NCBI GenBank assembly: GCA_014529385.2
Contig: CM043963.1
Span: 79,570,412-79,634,411 of the forward strand
Origin: Adiantum capillus-veneris
Taxonomy: Eukaryota > Streptophyta > Polypodiopsida > Polypodiales > Pteridaceae
Direction of reading: 5' to 3'
DNA: 64,000 nt
Shown: in pieces, positions 21,340-33,900 of the stretch
Layout of the letters: every line of letters starts with the position of its first letter
Numbering within the stretch: the stretch's first letter is position 1
Program-made: the position numbers and the translations under genes
Notes under the pieces: model-generated
Database searches by the model: none
Seen by the model: the letters and a program-made list of their open reading frames with translations, nothing else
Told to the model about the DNA's origin: nothing

Positions 21340-24080
21340 TCGTCCAACCAAAAAGCTCACATGAAAGATGAGGAGATTGCACATATACCAACCAACATAT
21401 TTATAAGCAAGTTCCTAGTGCGGATGCTACAAAGTTCAAAGTTATTATCTTCCCTAAAAAACTATGGACGTTTCATTGATAGTGCTACATGGCTCCAGCT
21501 TAACAGTTTTGTCACGCTACCTCCATGGGGGACAGACTTCCAAAGAGCTCACGAGCTCATGAGCTCAACTTAGTACAACGGAGAGGCCACACTGACCAAC
21601 AAGGATGGAGCTAATGTACGAGTCAAAATCACCAGTGATCTCATATGCCATGCACTTCACCTAGTAGCAGGAATCTACAAGCTTCTATATAAGACAAAAA
21701 CTATTGATAATAACAAGGCATTTACAAAGCACAATGGGCACAAACTTACCTACACAGACCTCATTTACTCAAAAAACAGAATTGCCCGTAAGATTAATCT
21801 CCCAGCATTTGAAGGTTCAAAAGCCACTGCGATACACAGAATTGATACTCCATGTGACAGTTGTGATGGCCATTGGATTATAGAAACGAGGGTAATCAAG
21901 TGTGATTTGGGGAATTACATCCTGGAAAATTTGGTGGAAGCTAATTTGAAGGGAAGCAACAGAAACAAGATGTATATGAACGTAGGACCGATGCTGACGA
22001 GGATAGCCTACCAAGAATTAGGGATGATTGATGACTTTCCTAAAGTGGATTCCTGGCTCAATCTACTACATAAATCCAAGCATGCAATAAGAACACTAGG
22101 GAGCTCATCAACCACTCCTACAAAGAGAAGAACAAGGGGTCAGAGCTCTAGAGCACGAATAATTTTGACAATGAAGCCATGGAATTTGACTTCAAGCTGG
22201 GTGGAGAGATCAAGACAAAGGAAGATGTCCCCTCTGAGTACCAATCAATTGTAGAGATCAAAGATGTTAAAATTCCCTTGATTAGAAAGACACCAACATA
22301 GACTGGTCAGACTCTAGAGTCTTAGCCCAATAGCCTATGGAGGAAGCACAACAATTTTGAGACAAAAGCCTCCAAAGTCTTAAGCCCAACAATCTATGGA
22401 GGAAGCACAATAGTTTTGAGAGAATATACTGGCAGAGATAGGGGCAGAAAAGAAGAAGGTGGAGGATACTCAACAAGATACAGCTCCATCAGATGAGGAT
22501 GATGTCGAGCTAGATAGAAAGCTCAAGAAGCTCAAAGAGGAAAGACACCAAAAAGCTCAAGTGGAGGTAAAGCTAGCCGGATCCACTTGAAAATGGATCC
22601 ATGATGTTATAAAGAGGAAAGCTGAGCAAAGGGAAGAGGAGGAGTCAAAGCCAGACATAGATTTAGACTCACCCTTGGATTCCCCTCAAAGAGAGTAGTC
22701 TACCCATGAAAAGTCTATCAAAGACACCACCACGACAAGAGATGAGGAGAAAATGCAAAAAATAGAGCAAGTCTCTCCAAAGTGAATGTCTCTTCCTCTT
22801 GTGGATCAACATCAAGAGAAAATAGAAGTTCCAGAGGAAAAGAAATATCAAGGCCGCATAGAGGAACAAAGGAAACCCAAGGAACACAAAAAAGAAGATC
22901 CTCCAAAGCTAGATCAAGTTGTTGAGACCTCCTAGCAACGAGAAACCCAAGCAAGAAAAGAGATACCACCTCTCACACAAGAAGATGTGATGGTAGTGGA
23001 AAGAATCCTTAAGGAGCTTGATCTCCAAGAACCCCTAGAAATGATAGAACTCCACTTTAGGTGCCAGAAGGTAGCTACTTAGCTGTGCATTCAAGATGCA
23101 AAGGATGCCAAGACCAAGACACTAAAGGAAAACCAAGAAATATAATAACTCAAGCTACAAGTTTCCCCAGGGAGTCCACTATGTAAACATTGCAAATAGC
23201 ACGTGCAAACAAGAGGTATTCAAATAATCCCTTACCTTTATTTTTTCAAGTATTATATGTACCCCTTATGTGTGCATTTTTGTAAAAAAACTAGCCCTTA
23301 TGTATGAAAATTTTTACTTTCTCAATTAAAAAACCCTTTATGTAAGTATATTTTTTTGTAAATGTACCTAATTATAAATCCCTTATTTTGTTCGCACGTG
23401 CTATCTTGCATATTTCCTAGTGGATGCCCCGAGCAAGTTTCTAGGCTACAAGAAGACAAGGAGCATCTCTAAGAAGATCTAAAGAGAGAAGAAGATGCTA
23501 CTAATATCTACTCAGACTTGGAAAGACACATAGAAGCTAACACAAATGTTCAAGTACAACAATAGGCATTCAAAGAGGCTCTAGAGGGGATAAAATAAAT
23601 ACCCCACGTTGTGTGAGTCATATGACATGGTAAAGCACACCCTCTACACCCTCATGTCCATTCAAGAAGTGCCTGCACCATCCTCTACATCACAAGAATC
23701 TATGGAAACGGTGAGGAAATCAAAGCTTTGAAGATTGAGCTTGAGCAGAAAAAGTTACAGCGACAACTTCTCATGGCTGGTATGCTTGCAAATAGCTCTT
23801 AAAGAGAACAAGAGATCAAAGGGATTCAAGAGAAATTGGCCAAAGAAAAAGTTGATCTCACTACCCAAGCAGACATGCACACGAATGAACTACAATCCAA
23901 AGCATTCAAAATAAGTGCTCTACAATCAAAGGCAATAGTACCTGCCATCCAAACCCAACAGCTAGTCAAGTTTGAAAGCACTAACATGCCCCCAATGGTC
24001 TACCAAGTAGTTCATCCAGGGGAGAAATGCAGGAGTAGAAAAAAGAGAGAGAGCATATGGATGCCAAGGATGAGGTGAAA
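21340..24080 (+). pseudogene. Unrecognised gag-like ORF with long coiled coil
   Basis: Codons from 21361 (MKDEEIAHIPTNIFISKFLV) continue in a second frame from about 21600 (VRVKITSDLICHALHLVAGIYK, then MYMNVGPMLTRIAYQELGMIDD) to about 22260. After that the frame reads a lysine- and glutamate-rich, heptad-like segment (ELDRKLKKLKEERHQKAQVEV) through 23140, and again from about 23425 to 24080 (EQVSRLQEDKEHL, KALKIELEQKKLQRQLL). A MITE at 23175-23424 splits the coiled coil. Stops are frequent. Position after a palindrome-bearing leader suggests an ORF1/gag protein of a Tat- or Athila-like element, but I cannot name a domain with confidence. Confidence 0.45.
23175..23424. mobile_element. 250-bp MITE with terminal inverted repeats
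   Basis: The ends read TCCACTA and TAGTGGA and continue as imperfect inverted repeats of about 45 bp, with the shared segment TAGCACGTGC followed by AACAA near both ends. The interior is AT-rich with no coding potential. The coiled-coil reading resumes on the other side, which supports insertion. No clean target-site duplication is visible. The CACTA-like tips suggest a CACTA-derived non-autonomous element, but this is uncertain. Confidence 0.7.
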
Positions 24081-24179
24081 AGATGGATAGAAGACATGCT
24101 GGAGGGATCTCATAAGGAATACATGAAATACGAGCTCCAAGTGATAGAGTCAATGGGCCTTCTAATGCTCAAGGAGGCC

Positions 24180-24490
24180 CGGTTTCCATGGACGCCCATC
24201 TCCAAGTCATTTTGATCACTGGCTTGTGAGCAGCTTCTGCCTCAGGACAATTTTTGACATAATGTCCAATTCTTTGGCACTTGTAAACAAGCGTTGACGA
24301 GGTAATGAGCACGTCCAAAACTTTGTCCATGAAATGGTGGCCCTACCTTTGATGAAGCAAGAAGCACTACTTTGGAATAAAAGTCTATGGCCAGCTTTGA
24401 GGCCAAATGTAAAAGGTGCTTACAAAGATGTCCCAAGCATAGCTCAGTACTCATCCTCGAGAGTACTCATCCTTGAGAGCTAGCCACTCT
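24180..24490 (-). pseudogene. Retrotransposon gag fragment with broken zinc knuckle
   Basis: Minus-strand codons read LASKLAIDFYSKVVLLASSK and then, in a shifted frame, YKCQRIGHYVKNCP, which matches the C-terminal part of a CCHC knuckle. A one-base loss appears to have displaced the first cysteine. The fragment is short and its source family is not identifiable. Confidence 0.4.
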
Positions 24491-25336
24491 AGAGAAAGAA
24501 ATGGTTTGAGAAAAGTCCCCACCATGAAACGACTTACAAAAACCCTCCCCAACATCTAAGGATTGACCCAATATACTATTCAATCCCAAGACAAAGATCC
24601 TGGGAGACATACATGGAGAAGTAGGCAATCATCTATCCCAAATTATCTAGTAATTGCCAAGCCTCCACACAACACTAAACCTACAGAGGCATATATGGTA
24701 CATACTCTAAAGGTAGTGATCACTCTAATGTGGGATGTGCGGCCAGACCTCATTTGCCAGACGACTTGCAAAATAGCTTAGATGATACTTACATGCATTG
24801 AAGCTTTTGAAGATATCGACAAGGCCGAACACCCAGGGAGGTGTTCCTAGAAGTCACGAAGGGCATTAGCTAGAACATGGAAAGTGAAGCCCCCTCCAAG
24901 AACATCATTATGGGGATGTATGGTTGATGTTCCTCCCATCCCACTACATGCAAACCTTTGAATAAGACTTCATGAGGGGTTTTTTGAGATGAATTCCACA
25001 ATCTTTAACCCGCTCACCAAGGATTTGTAGACCAAGCATGTCGCATACCAAAGTACACTACTGAATAACCCATTTAATGATTTGTCAATCAAAGCCAACA
25101 TCATTTCCAGAGCTGCAAAGTTCAACAAGATCACAAAGACAATAGAAAATTGACAATTTGATTGCTAAAGAGCAGCAAAGACTTGCACAAGGATGTATAG
25201 TGGCTAGGAAGGGGGAGTGTTTGGTCAATGTAGTTGATGGGCACCCTCCTAGCCTACCACACCTCGCTCAAGCCCCAAATGTTGATGTAATGTGTAGTTC
25301 CTTATTTAATTCTCAACAAAAATAATCCCCCATATA
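24491..25336. other. No recognised feature
   Basis: Degenerate sequence with scattered short open frames and a purine-rich stretch near 25205-25225. I see no motif that supports a gene, LTR or repeat. Confidence 0.35.
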
Positions 25337-26338
25337 TTAAATGAATGGCCTTTGGGCTGCCAACAACCTATTGTTGAGGTTCTTGAATTTCTGTGCATAA
25401 TCTTCTACCAACAATTTCTTTTGCTGCATCTTCCTCATCTTGATCAAGATGTCCTCAGGGGTTTTCTCCTCCCTGAACCTTGCCAATAATCTTATCTTTG
25501 AAGATTCATACGTTGGAAAAGTTGCAATACCATATTGCATAAACCATTCCATAGCCTTCCCTTGCAATGTGGCAGCAAAATGCTCCTTTTTGGTGTCATC
25601 AGTGTGGGTCACATTGTACCCACTTGATATCCACCTAGTCTCAAACTACCCCATGTGGTTGTCAGCATCCTCCTTGGACTTTCCGCTCCCACTCTAGGAT
25701 TGGATGCAGGTTGAGCCATTACAAAGACCGGTTGTATTGGTAAAGGTTTTGGTGTCTAAACACGGTTGGTTTGCCTTAGAGGATCAAATGGTATGGGTGG
25801 CGGTTGTTCTACAAACTAAAGTCTTTTCCTTGGTTGAATTTTTTTGTTGAGTGCCCAAGCCCCAAAAAATCGATGTAAATTTAGATTGAGGACCTCCTTA
25901 GGGACTTGCCCAAAATTCTTTGTTGCTCCTGAAGGTGTGCTGACCGGACTTTCAAGAGTTAATTGGTTTCCTTCTTCATCTTCCTCTACTACTGTTGATG
26001 TTTCACCAAATTGTGTAGTCCTCAAACAAAACCTTGTCCAATATGGATTTCCTACAGGTGGTCGCCTTCGATCATCTCCACTCATACATTAAAGCCTATC
26101 TTCGCGATGCCGATCTCCTGAGTGTGTATCACCTTTGAATTTTAAGATTCCTCCACACCAATCTTGGATTCAAGAAGGCCCACGTCGTAGGAAGATTGGA
26201 GATACCAAATGGGACCATACATCCAAAGAGGAACTTCACTTTTTTCTTGATCACCGCATGTACATCTCTAGGCAACAATGGATAATACTCTTGCAAGAAG
26301 ATATTATCGTATTCCTCCCTTTCTTCTTCTTCTGACAC
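25337..26338 (-). pseudogene. Decayed gypsy gag, minus strand
   Basis: Three pieces read right to left. MSEEEEREEYDNIFLQEYY (26338-26129) is followed by an acidic linker (MSGDDRRRPPVGNPYWTR, 26085-25816). The central retrotransposon gag domain (25612-25337) is the clearest: EHFAATLQGKAMEWFMQYG, SKIRLLARFREEKT, LLVEDYAQKFKNL. Stops and frame shifts separate them. The gag domain packages the element RNA. No polymerase follows on its left, so only the 5' end of this element survives. Confidence 0.65.
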
Positions 26339-26929
26339 CCAATGTCAGAATTTGTAAAGTAACTCAATACTTTCACCCTTTAACATTAGGCTACCCCTAC
26401 AATCACTCAATAGGCAAGGACCATCTTTGATACATTTGCAAGATCACGAAAGTGTAATGGGGTTGATAGACAAGGACCCTGATTTGTTTTTGTAGTGCCT
26501 CTCACACATCCTTGATAACCTCTAACCCCAATTACATGAAGTAAATACATGTACAGACACTTAGCCTCTCTCCATCTGAGCACTCAACATCCATCTTGTA
26601 TAGTTACAATGAAGACAAAGTTTAAATACAGACAGGAACTCATTAGAAAGAACACAAGAAATTGAACATTCTATACAAGTTGATAGATAATTGCCGCCTG
26701 TCTGAATTAGTTTTATCCATCCAACATATAGCATACATCCCCTCTCAGGGTGCCAAAAGATACATACTCTTTGTCAAAAGACACACCCCTAAAAATATGT
26801 CCTTTCCTAACTATCGCCTAAAAGCTTACCGACTGACTCTTGACTAACAATTTACTTATTGTTGACTAATTACTTCATGATTACAAACTGATACTATAAT
26901 ATAGGCCCTTTCCATCTTGAAACAACAAT
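26339..26929. other. No recognised feature
   Basis: Spacer between two minus-strand gypsy fragments. It may include LTR sequence, but no primer site, tract or duplicated block is visible. Confidence 0.35.
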
Positions 26930-27845
26930 AACCACTTTCAAACATGCCCATCCACTTGAGGCTCGTTGAGAAGATAGTTGAGAGCCTAGTGATCGGTTAT
27001 GCCTATAAAGTGTACACCCAGAAGGTAATGCCTAAACTTTTGCAGAGCATAGACAATGGCCAAGACCTCTCTCTTAGTGGTACTATAGTTTCACTTGATC
27101 TTTGTGAGTAGCCAATTTTCATAGTAGATAGGCCGGTCCAACTTGTACTCCTTGCAAGGCTGGGTAAGGACTACATTTACATGTGTGATGCTGGCATCAA
27201 TGCGCACATGAAAAATAAGTGATCAATTTGGTGTGATTAAGATAAGTGCATGTGTGAGGCACTCCTTTAGATTGAAGGCTAGTTATTTTGCAGAGTTCCA
27301 CTGAAATGGTCACGCCCAGACTAGTGAGGCGAGACAGAGGCCTAGAAATATCAACATGCATTCTAATAAACCTCCAATGATAGCCAATGTGGCCTATAAA
27401 TCTATGCACTCCTTTGGAATTTATTGGCATAGGCATGCACAAGATGGCTATAACCTTTTTTGGATCAGAGGCAAGTCCTTTAGCTAATATAATATGGCCC
27501 AGTAGAGTACCTTGAATGACCATAAAAGGACACTTATTGGGGTTGAGTTTTAGATTTACTTTGTCAACAGCGAGAAAAAATGAGGTTCAATTACTCCATG
27601 TATTCTTGGAAACATTCCAATGGACTTGCTCAGCCTTGGCTCGAGAAGATCGTCCATGAAAATCCACAAAAAAACTTGTTGAGGAAGGCCTCAAACATAA
27701 TGTAGGCCATTCTATTCTAGGAAGTTGGTGCATTCTTCAAGCCAAGGGGTATCTGCTTGAAGACGAAGACTCCCCATGGAGTAATAGAAGCATGTTTTGA
27801 TCCTATCATCTCCTAAAATAACAATCTGATTGTAGTCGATGAATC
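26930..27845 (-). pseudogene. Gypsy RT-RNase H fragment, minus strand
   Basis: From 27845 leftward the frame reads IDYNQIVI (palm start), FKQIPLGLKNAP, then LLGHIILAKGLASDPKKV (27520-27460) and GVHRFIGHIGYHWRFIRMHV, the usual RT thumb and connection signature. RNase H follows: RIDASITHVNVVLTQPCKEY, then [21 protein letters not shown] (about 27070-27010). Several stops occur. The fragment begins inside the RT palm and ends inside RNase H. It lies upstream (right) of the gag remnant at 25.3-26.3 kb in the same orientation, an order that cannot come from one intact element. Confidence 0.75.
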
Positions 27846-27869
27846 AATTCATAGAAGTAAGAAGATCAT

Positions 27870-29362
27870 GGACTTACAAGAAGCAACACTACATGGGAGA
27901 AAAAGCTCCCCCAAAGTTATGTGTGCTAGCATGTGGTGCTACAAGAAGCGATTACATAGTGACTTACAAGAAGCAACACTATAGGGGAGAAAAAGCTCCC
28001 CTAAAGCTACATGTACCACCACGGGCCAATACGTGGTGCTACAAGAAGCATCTATGCAGTGGTTTAACGAGAAGATCTTAGTAAGTAGGAGTATTCACAA
28101 TGACATAGCATTTTTGAGGGGTGAGGGATCCTCTAGAGAACTAGGAAAACAAATTATCTTTCAAAGATGGATGTACAACCTTGTCTCGACATGTGGTGCT
28201 ACAAGGAACTCCGGATAAGCATTTTTCCCTAATTCTTGTTTTTTCCACAATGGCTCAAGTTTCTAAGAAACAATATTAATCCCTTGCAAAGGTAGAATTA
28301 AGCCCTTGCCACCAGTTGTTAGCAGGTGGGGATACATGGAACTACATAAGATTTTTTTTTTGCTCAATTTTTCTCTCGTCCACAATGGCTAAATAAATGT
28401 CTTAGAAGACAAAATTATGTCCTTGGTAGAGGTGCCTGTAGCACCATGTCTCAGCATGTGGTGCTATAGAAAGCTTCATATTTGCTTAATTAGCCCCTTT
28501 GAATATTTCTATAGCACCATTTGCCGACATGTAGTGCTACAGATAGCTCCACAAAGCACTTAAATTAGCCTCTTAAAACTTCCTATAGCACTACCTACCA
28601 ACACATGGTGATATAGACATGTGGTGCTACAGGTAGCTCCACAAAGCACTTAAACTAGCCCCTTTGAATCTTCTTGTCATAGCACTATGCGACAACACAG
28701 GGTGGGCACAGGGTGCTACAAGAAGCTCCCCTTTGAAGCTTCCTAATAAAGCACTATGGTCTGAAACGTGATGTTATAGGTAGCTCGACAAAGCGCTTAA
28801 ATTAGCCCCTACAAAGATTCCTATAGCACCAAGTATCGACACGTGGAGGTATAGGAAAGTTTACAAAGGGCTTGAAGCCCCTCTCAAGATTTCTATAGCA
28901 CCACGTCTTGACACGTGGTGCTAGGTAGCTCCACAAAGCTATCTCCATAAAACGCTTAAAATAGTTCTTATGAAGCTTCCTATAGCACCATGTGCCGACA
29001 TGTGATGCTATCGGCAACTCTGTAAAGGGCTTAAAACCCTCTAAAGATTCCTATAGCACCATGTTTTGACATGTGATGCTACAAGAAACTTTGCAAAGGG
29101 CTTAAAACACCTCTGAAGATTCCTATAGCACCACATGATGATGCGTGGTGCTACAAGTAGCTCCACAAAATGCTTAAATTAGCCACTTTCAACCTTCTTA
29201 GCACCACGTGCCGACATGTGGTGCTACAATAAGCTCCATAAATTGCTTAAATTAGCCCTTAAAAAGATTCATATAGCACAACATGCTGGCACATGGTGCT
29301 ACAAGAAACTTTTCAAAGGGCTAAAAACCCCTCAAAAGATTCCTATAGCACCACGTTGGTGC
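27870..29362. repeat. Tandem array of ~73-bp hairpin units
   Basis: At least thirteen hairpins of about 30 nt recur, for example at 28438, 28510, 28584, 28677, 28747, 28822, 28894, 28981, 29052, 29124, 29199, 29272 and 29344. Arms follow TATAGCACCACGTG / CACGTGGTGCTATA around a short centre. Between hairpins a conserved linker includes agctccacaaag and cttaaattagcccct. The period is 70-75 bp in most steps and 87-93 bp in two. The left part (27870-28240) holds looser units. There is no coding potential, and no leader or cas gene that would suggest CRISPR. Confidence 0.9.
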
Positions 29363-30654
29363 AACCAAAGTTGGTCCATCCATGGACAGGTCAGAAGTCA
29401 GTGCATGGAAGTTATCAAGCAGATGGAAAAGTGATTGGATAGATATGTAGGGTATGATAGGCATTGCCATATGTGACATGTAGTAGGCTAGTGATAGTTT
29501 TTGAGCTTTGATAACCAGGAAGCTTATGAGTGTTCGCGTTTGATGGGTATCATCACATATGAAAGTGGACAGTCGGCTATGTAATATCTCTTGTGGCCTC
29601 TTGCTCAATTCAAAGAGGGGAAGAGGTTATTGCATGGAGAAATGGGACTACGAGGGAAATATTTCTGCTCAAAAGCGATTAGCATGGAGCTAGGGGGTGG
29701 AGTTTTTTTTCGTTTCATCGATCGAAAGTTGCAAGGATGGTGGGAAAGAGGACCAAGATAGAGCTTTGTATAAAGTGAATGTAAAATTAGCTTACAACTA
29801 AAAAAGAAGAGAATCAACTGAGATGGTGCTATAGTAGTCGATCTTGCACCCCTATTGGCAGCTTGTGACCTTGCCTGCAACTCCCTTTTCCACCGCTTAT
29901 CGGCCTCCAAACTGTAGCGTTTCCCCCCCTCGGTACTGCTTAAGGACCCTCCAATCACCATGGCCTCTTTTGTTTGCAATAGTGGTAGACCCTTGGCTCC
30001 TTGGGCGACCTACATCAGCTTGATTTTCTCCCTTCTGTGGTAGCTCCTCAGCTTACGGCTCTCAACACCCAGTAGCCCCCAACTCTCTATAATTGTGCCT
30101 CCTCTTTCCCACTCCACTCCAGACCATGACCTTCTCTTCCTTGCACTGGTGGGCAGCCCCTTCAGAGACTGGGCCTCCTCCCTTTTTCATCCAATACTCA
30201 ACACCGTCTTGTTCATGCAGCTTTGCGGCCCTATATCATGCAATGTCCAACGCTCCTCCGTGGCTTTACCCTTTGGCGTTAGCAACCCACACCCCTCTAC
30301 AGCTATAGCATGCCATTTTTTGTAAGTGGAGACCTTTAACTCTCTCTCATGCACTATCTTTGTCCCCTTCATGTATAACTATGGCTTGATATCTTTCCCC
30401 ACCGAAGGCTGTAGTTGCGATGCTCTCTCTGTATTTGATTGGCAGATGCATTTAGCTGCATCACAGGCCGACCTTCTCATGCATACTGACACTCACCTCT
30501 CCTTTTCCAACCCATCTCCCGCTTGTAGTCCACCATAGATTTCCGGATACTATACCGAGGAGGGTCATTTTTAATGGGATCATAACTGTATATGCTCTGG
30601 TTTATGTTAACAGAATCATCTCTAATCTCCATATGCTCATTGTTTAGGTGAATA
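29363..30654. other. Unassigned sequence left of the copia insertion
   Basis: Open frames up to 124 codons exist on both strands at 29605-30540, but none shows family motifs. The 30000-30540 part is C- and T-rich on the plus strand. I find no supported feature. This and 35794-35972 are the flanks of the copia insertion. Confidence 0.35.
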
Positions 30655-30659
30655 TATAT

Positions 30660-30886
30660 TGTTGGAATTAGGGTTGCAGAGAAACACACACAGCTTGGAG
30701 AAGACGAAGGAAGCTCAAGGTACACAATAGAGAGTGTATTCCTTAGTGTGCAATGGAAAGATAGATAGCCCTAGAGTGATGGGCGTATATACAATGCACG
30801 GGGGAAAAAACCTCCTAAAGAGGGAAAAAATGCCCCGGCGGTCCTAGTGTGTTCACACACATCACTACCACATGTATATGGTAACA
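30660..30886 (-). repeat. 3' LTR of the complete copia element
   Basis: Begins TGTTGGAATTAGGG and ends GGTAACA on the plus strand. It differs from the right copy at two bases (about 30664 and 30755). In element orientation it begins TGTTACC and follows the polypurine tract. Confidence 0.97.
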
Positions 30887-30887
30887 A

Positions 30888-30898
30888 ATCCCCCCTGG
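30888..30898 (-). promoter_or_regulatory. Polypurine tract
   Basis: In element orientation the sequence CCAGGGGGGATT abuts the 3' LTR. It is the expected plus-strand DNA priming site of reverse transcription. Confidence 0.85.
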
Positions 30899-30961
30899 AG
30901 TGATGCGGTGAACGAGAGCTGGCACATGAGTAAAGGGAAGTGCCATGCCCTGAGGACAGGA

Positions 30962-33900
30962 TCAGTCCACAAAGGGGAGTAAGCCCAAAGCTTTGCGGAA
31001 AGCTTCAAGCTTCTCACGAGACAATGCCTTTGTGAAAAGATCTGCAAGGTTGTCCTGTGTTGGCACATATGCCAAGCTGATCTCTCCTGCTGAGAGCCTC
31101 TCCCTGACATAGTGGTAATGCACCTCAATGTGCTTTGTGCGAGCATGAAAAACTGGGTTCCTCGCAACTGCCAATGCGCTCTGACTGTCAGTGTAGATAG
31201 TGTTGGCAGTGTCCTGTCCAACACCCAAGTCAGCCATAAGGCGTCTGAGCCATACACACTCAACCGTAGCTGTGAAGACTGCCCTGTACTCAGCCTCACA
31301 ACTCGAAGTGGCCACAGTAGGTTGCTTCTTGCTCAACCATGATATACATGAACTGCTAAGCATGAAACAAAAACCACTTGTGGACACTCGCGTGTCAAAA
31401 CAACCAGCCCAATCTGAGTCCGAAAAAGCATGTAAGTCTGGCGGCAATGATCCCCCCTTGGGATAAAACAAGCCAAGATGTAAAGTGCCACTAAGGTAGC
31501 GGAAAATCCTCTTGACAGCCTGCCAATGCTTAGACCCTGGGCTATGCATAAATCTGCTGACCTGCGAGACTGCAAACTGAATATCTGGCCTCGTGTTGCA
31601 TACATAAATGAGGCAGCCAACAGCAGTTTGGTAAAGAGTGACATCAGCAGGATCGCCAGCATCATGTAGACTCAACTTCAAACCTGTTTCCATGGGAGTG
31701 GCAATAGGTTTGCAATCCTCAAGTCCAAACTTACATAGCAATGTCTCTATGTAACTTTTCTGACACAAGGCAATACCACCATCACACTGCTTAAACTGTA
31801 TACCCAAGTAATGATGCAACAGCCCCAAATCTTTCATCTTGAAAGTAGCATTCAAATCAGCCTTAAATTCAGCAATATGTCTCTCATTTGGTCCAGTAAT
31901 CAGCAAATCATCAACATAAAGAACCACAATGAGAAATACATCATCCTCACGCTTTACATACAATGTGCTTTCTGTTGGACTGTTACGAAAGCCTCGTTTA
32001 ACCAAATGAGTGTCAGCTTTCTCATACCAAGCACGAGGAGATTGCTTCAACCCATACAAAGCCTTCTTACATTTGCACACTTTGTCCTCTTGTCCTTTTA
32101 TGACAAAACCGCGAGGCTGCGTTACATAAACTTCCTCAAATATGTCACCATTCAAGAAAGCAGTAACAATGTTTGATTGATGTACATCCCAACCAAAATG
32201 AGCTGCCAATGCACATAGAAAACGCACAGTAGTCATACGACAAGTGGGAGCAAAAGTCTCTTCATAATCTATGCCTTTTTGTTGTGCATAACCCTTTGCA
32301 ACAAGTCGAGCCTTATGGCGATCGATCTCACCATCCGGCTTGCGTTTCAACTTGTAAACCCACTTCGTACCAATGGCCTTTTTGCCAGGAGGCAAATCAC
32401 ATAAAGTCCATGTGTCATTCTCTATAAGTGCATCATATTCTGATTTCATGGCAGCAATCCAATTTTCTGAATTCTGTGCTTCATCAAAAGACAGAGGCTC
32501 CTCAACATCATGTAAACTAGACACAGCCAAAGCATAACAATCTGATGCATAAGATGCATGGCGAGAGCCTGAACGAGTATGACTAGATAAAGGTGCATCC
32601 AATTTACTGTCACGCAAAGTGTGCACCAGCCATTTTGGCATACCTCTAGCTTGCTCATTTTCAGCCCTTTCCTCATCAAGTACATCATGTACATCTGCAT
32701 CAGTAATAGGCTGTTCTAAAACATTTTCAGAAACCCCCATAGGCTGTACATTTGCCTCATTGGAACTTACATTCGTATTTCCACCACTGAAAAGAGGCAA
32801 CAAAGTGTCATAAATGTCCTGTGAGCTTACATTACTGTCTCTAGTACATGACAGCAAGGGTTGAACAGAATCTTCCACAAACACTACATCCCGTGAAACC
32901 AGAATACGTTTTGTTTGCGGATGATACAACCTGTAACCTTTGCTTTCAGCACTATAACCAACAAAAATACATTTGACAGCCTTATCATCCAATTTTCTGC
33001 GCTGCACTTGTGGCACCAAAGCATATGCCAAACAGCCAAAAACACGCATGTGCTCAATAGAAGGTTTTCTATCATGCCATGCTTCATATGGAGTAATAGA
33101 CTGCAAAGCTTTCGTAGGACACCTGTTAAGTACATAAGTGGCACACATGATGGCCTCAAGCCAAAAAGAATGCGGCAAAGCTTGACTTTTGACCATACAT
33201 CGTGCCATTTCCGTTAGTGACCTGTTTTTCCTCTCAGCAACACCATTTTGCTGAGGTGTATAAGGCACTGTACATTGGTGTTTTATCCCACGACTAGCCA
33301 GAAATGCATTAAATTCATGAGACATATACTCCCCCCCTCGATCGGAACGGAGGGTGCCCATAGTACATTTTGAGACATTTTCAGCCATAGCCAAAAATTG
33401 TTTGAAGCACATAAAAACTTCGGACTTCGCTTTAAGCGGAAATACCCACGCATGCCTGGAGTAATCATCAATGAAAGTCACGAAGTACAGGTAATTGCCC
33501 AAGGACGGAGTTTGCATGGGCCCACAAACGTCACTATGCACAAGCTGCAACCTGCATGTGGCCCTAACTGAACCATCCTTTGGAAACTTAGAACGCTGCA
33601 TTTTACCCAGAATACAGCCTTCACAAACATGTTTGATAGGTGCTTCAAGAGGCGGCAAAGAAGCAACCATATCAGATTTCTGCAAACGCAGCAAACTGGC
33701 AAAATTCAGATGACCAAAACGTGCATGCCAAAGTTTTGCATCTGAAATAGCCCTTGAATCTGCAACAGCATTTGCAAAATTTTGTCCACACTTGTCATAC
33801 AAAGTGAGCTTATACAGCCCACGGCACAAAAGCCCAGATGCAACAATTTCATCACCAAAACTGAGATCATGAACTGTACATCTGTCATCCACAAATTTGA

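Noticed and set aside
27870-29362. Regularly spaced palindromic repeats that resemble a CRISPR array
   Set aside because: Spacers are themselves conserved, the period is loose, there are no cas genes, and the surroundings are plant retroelements.
29605-30540. Frames up to 124 codons on both strands
   Set aside because: No domain, no coherent splice structure and strong base skew; compatible with chance.
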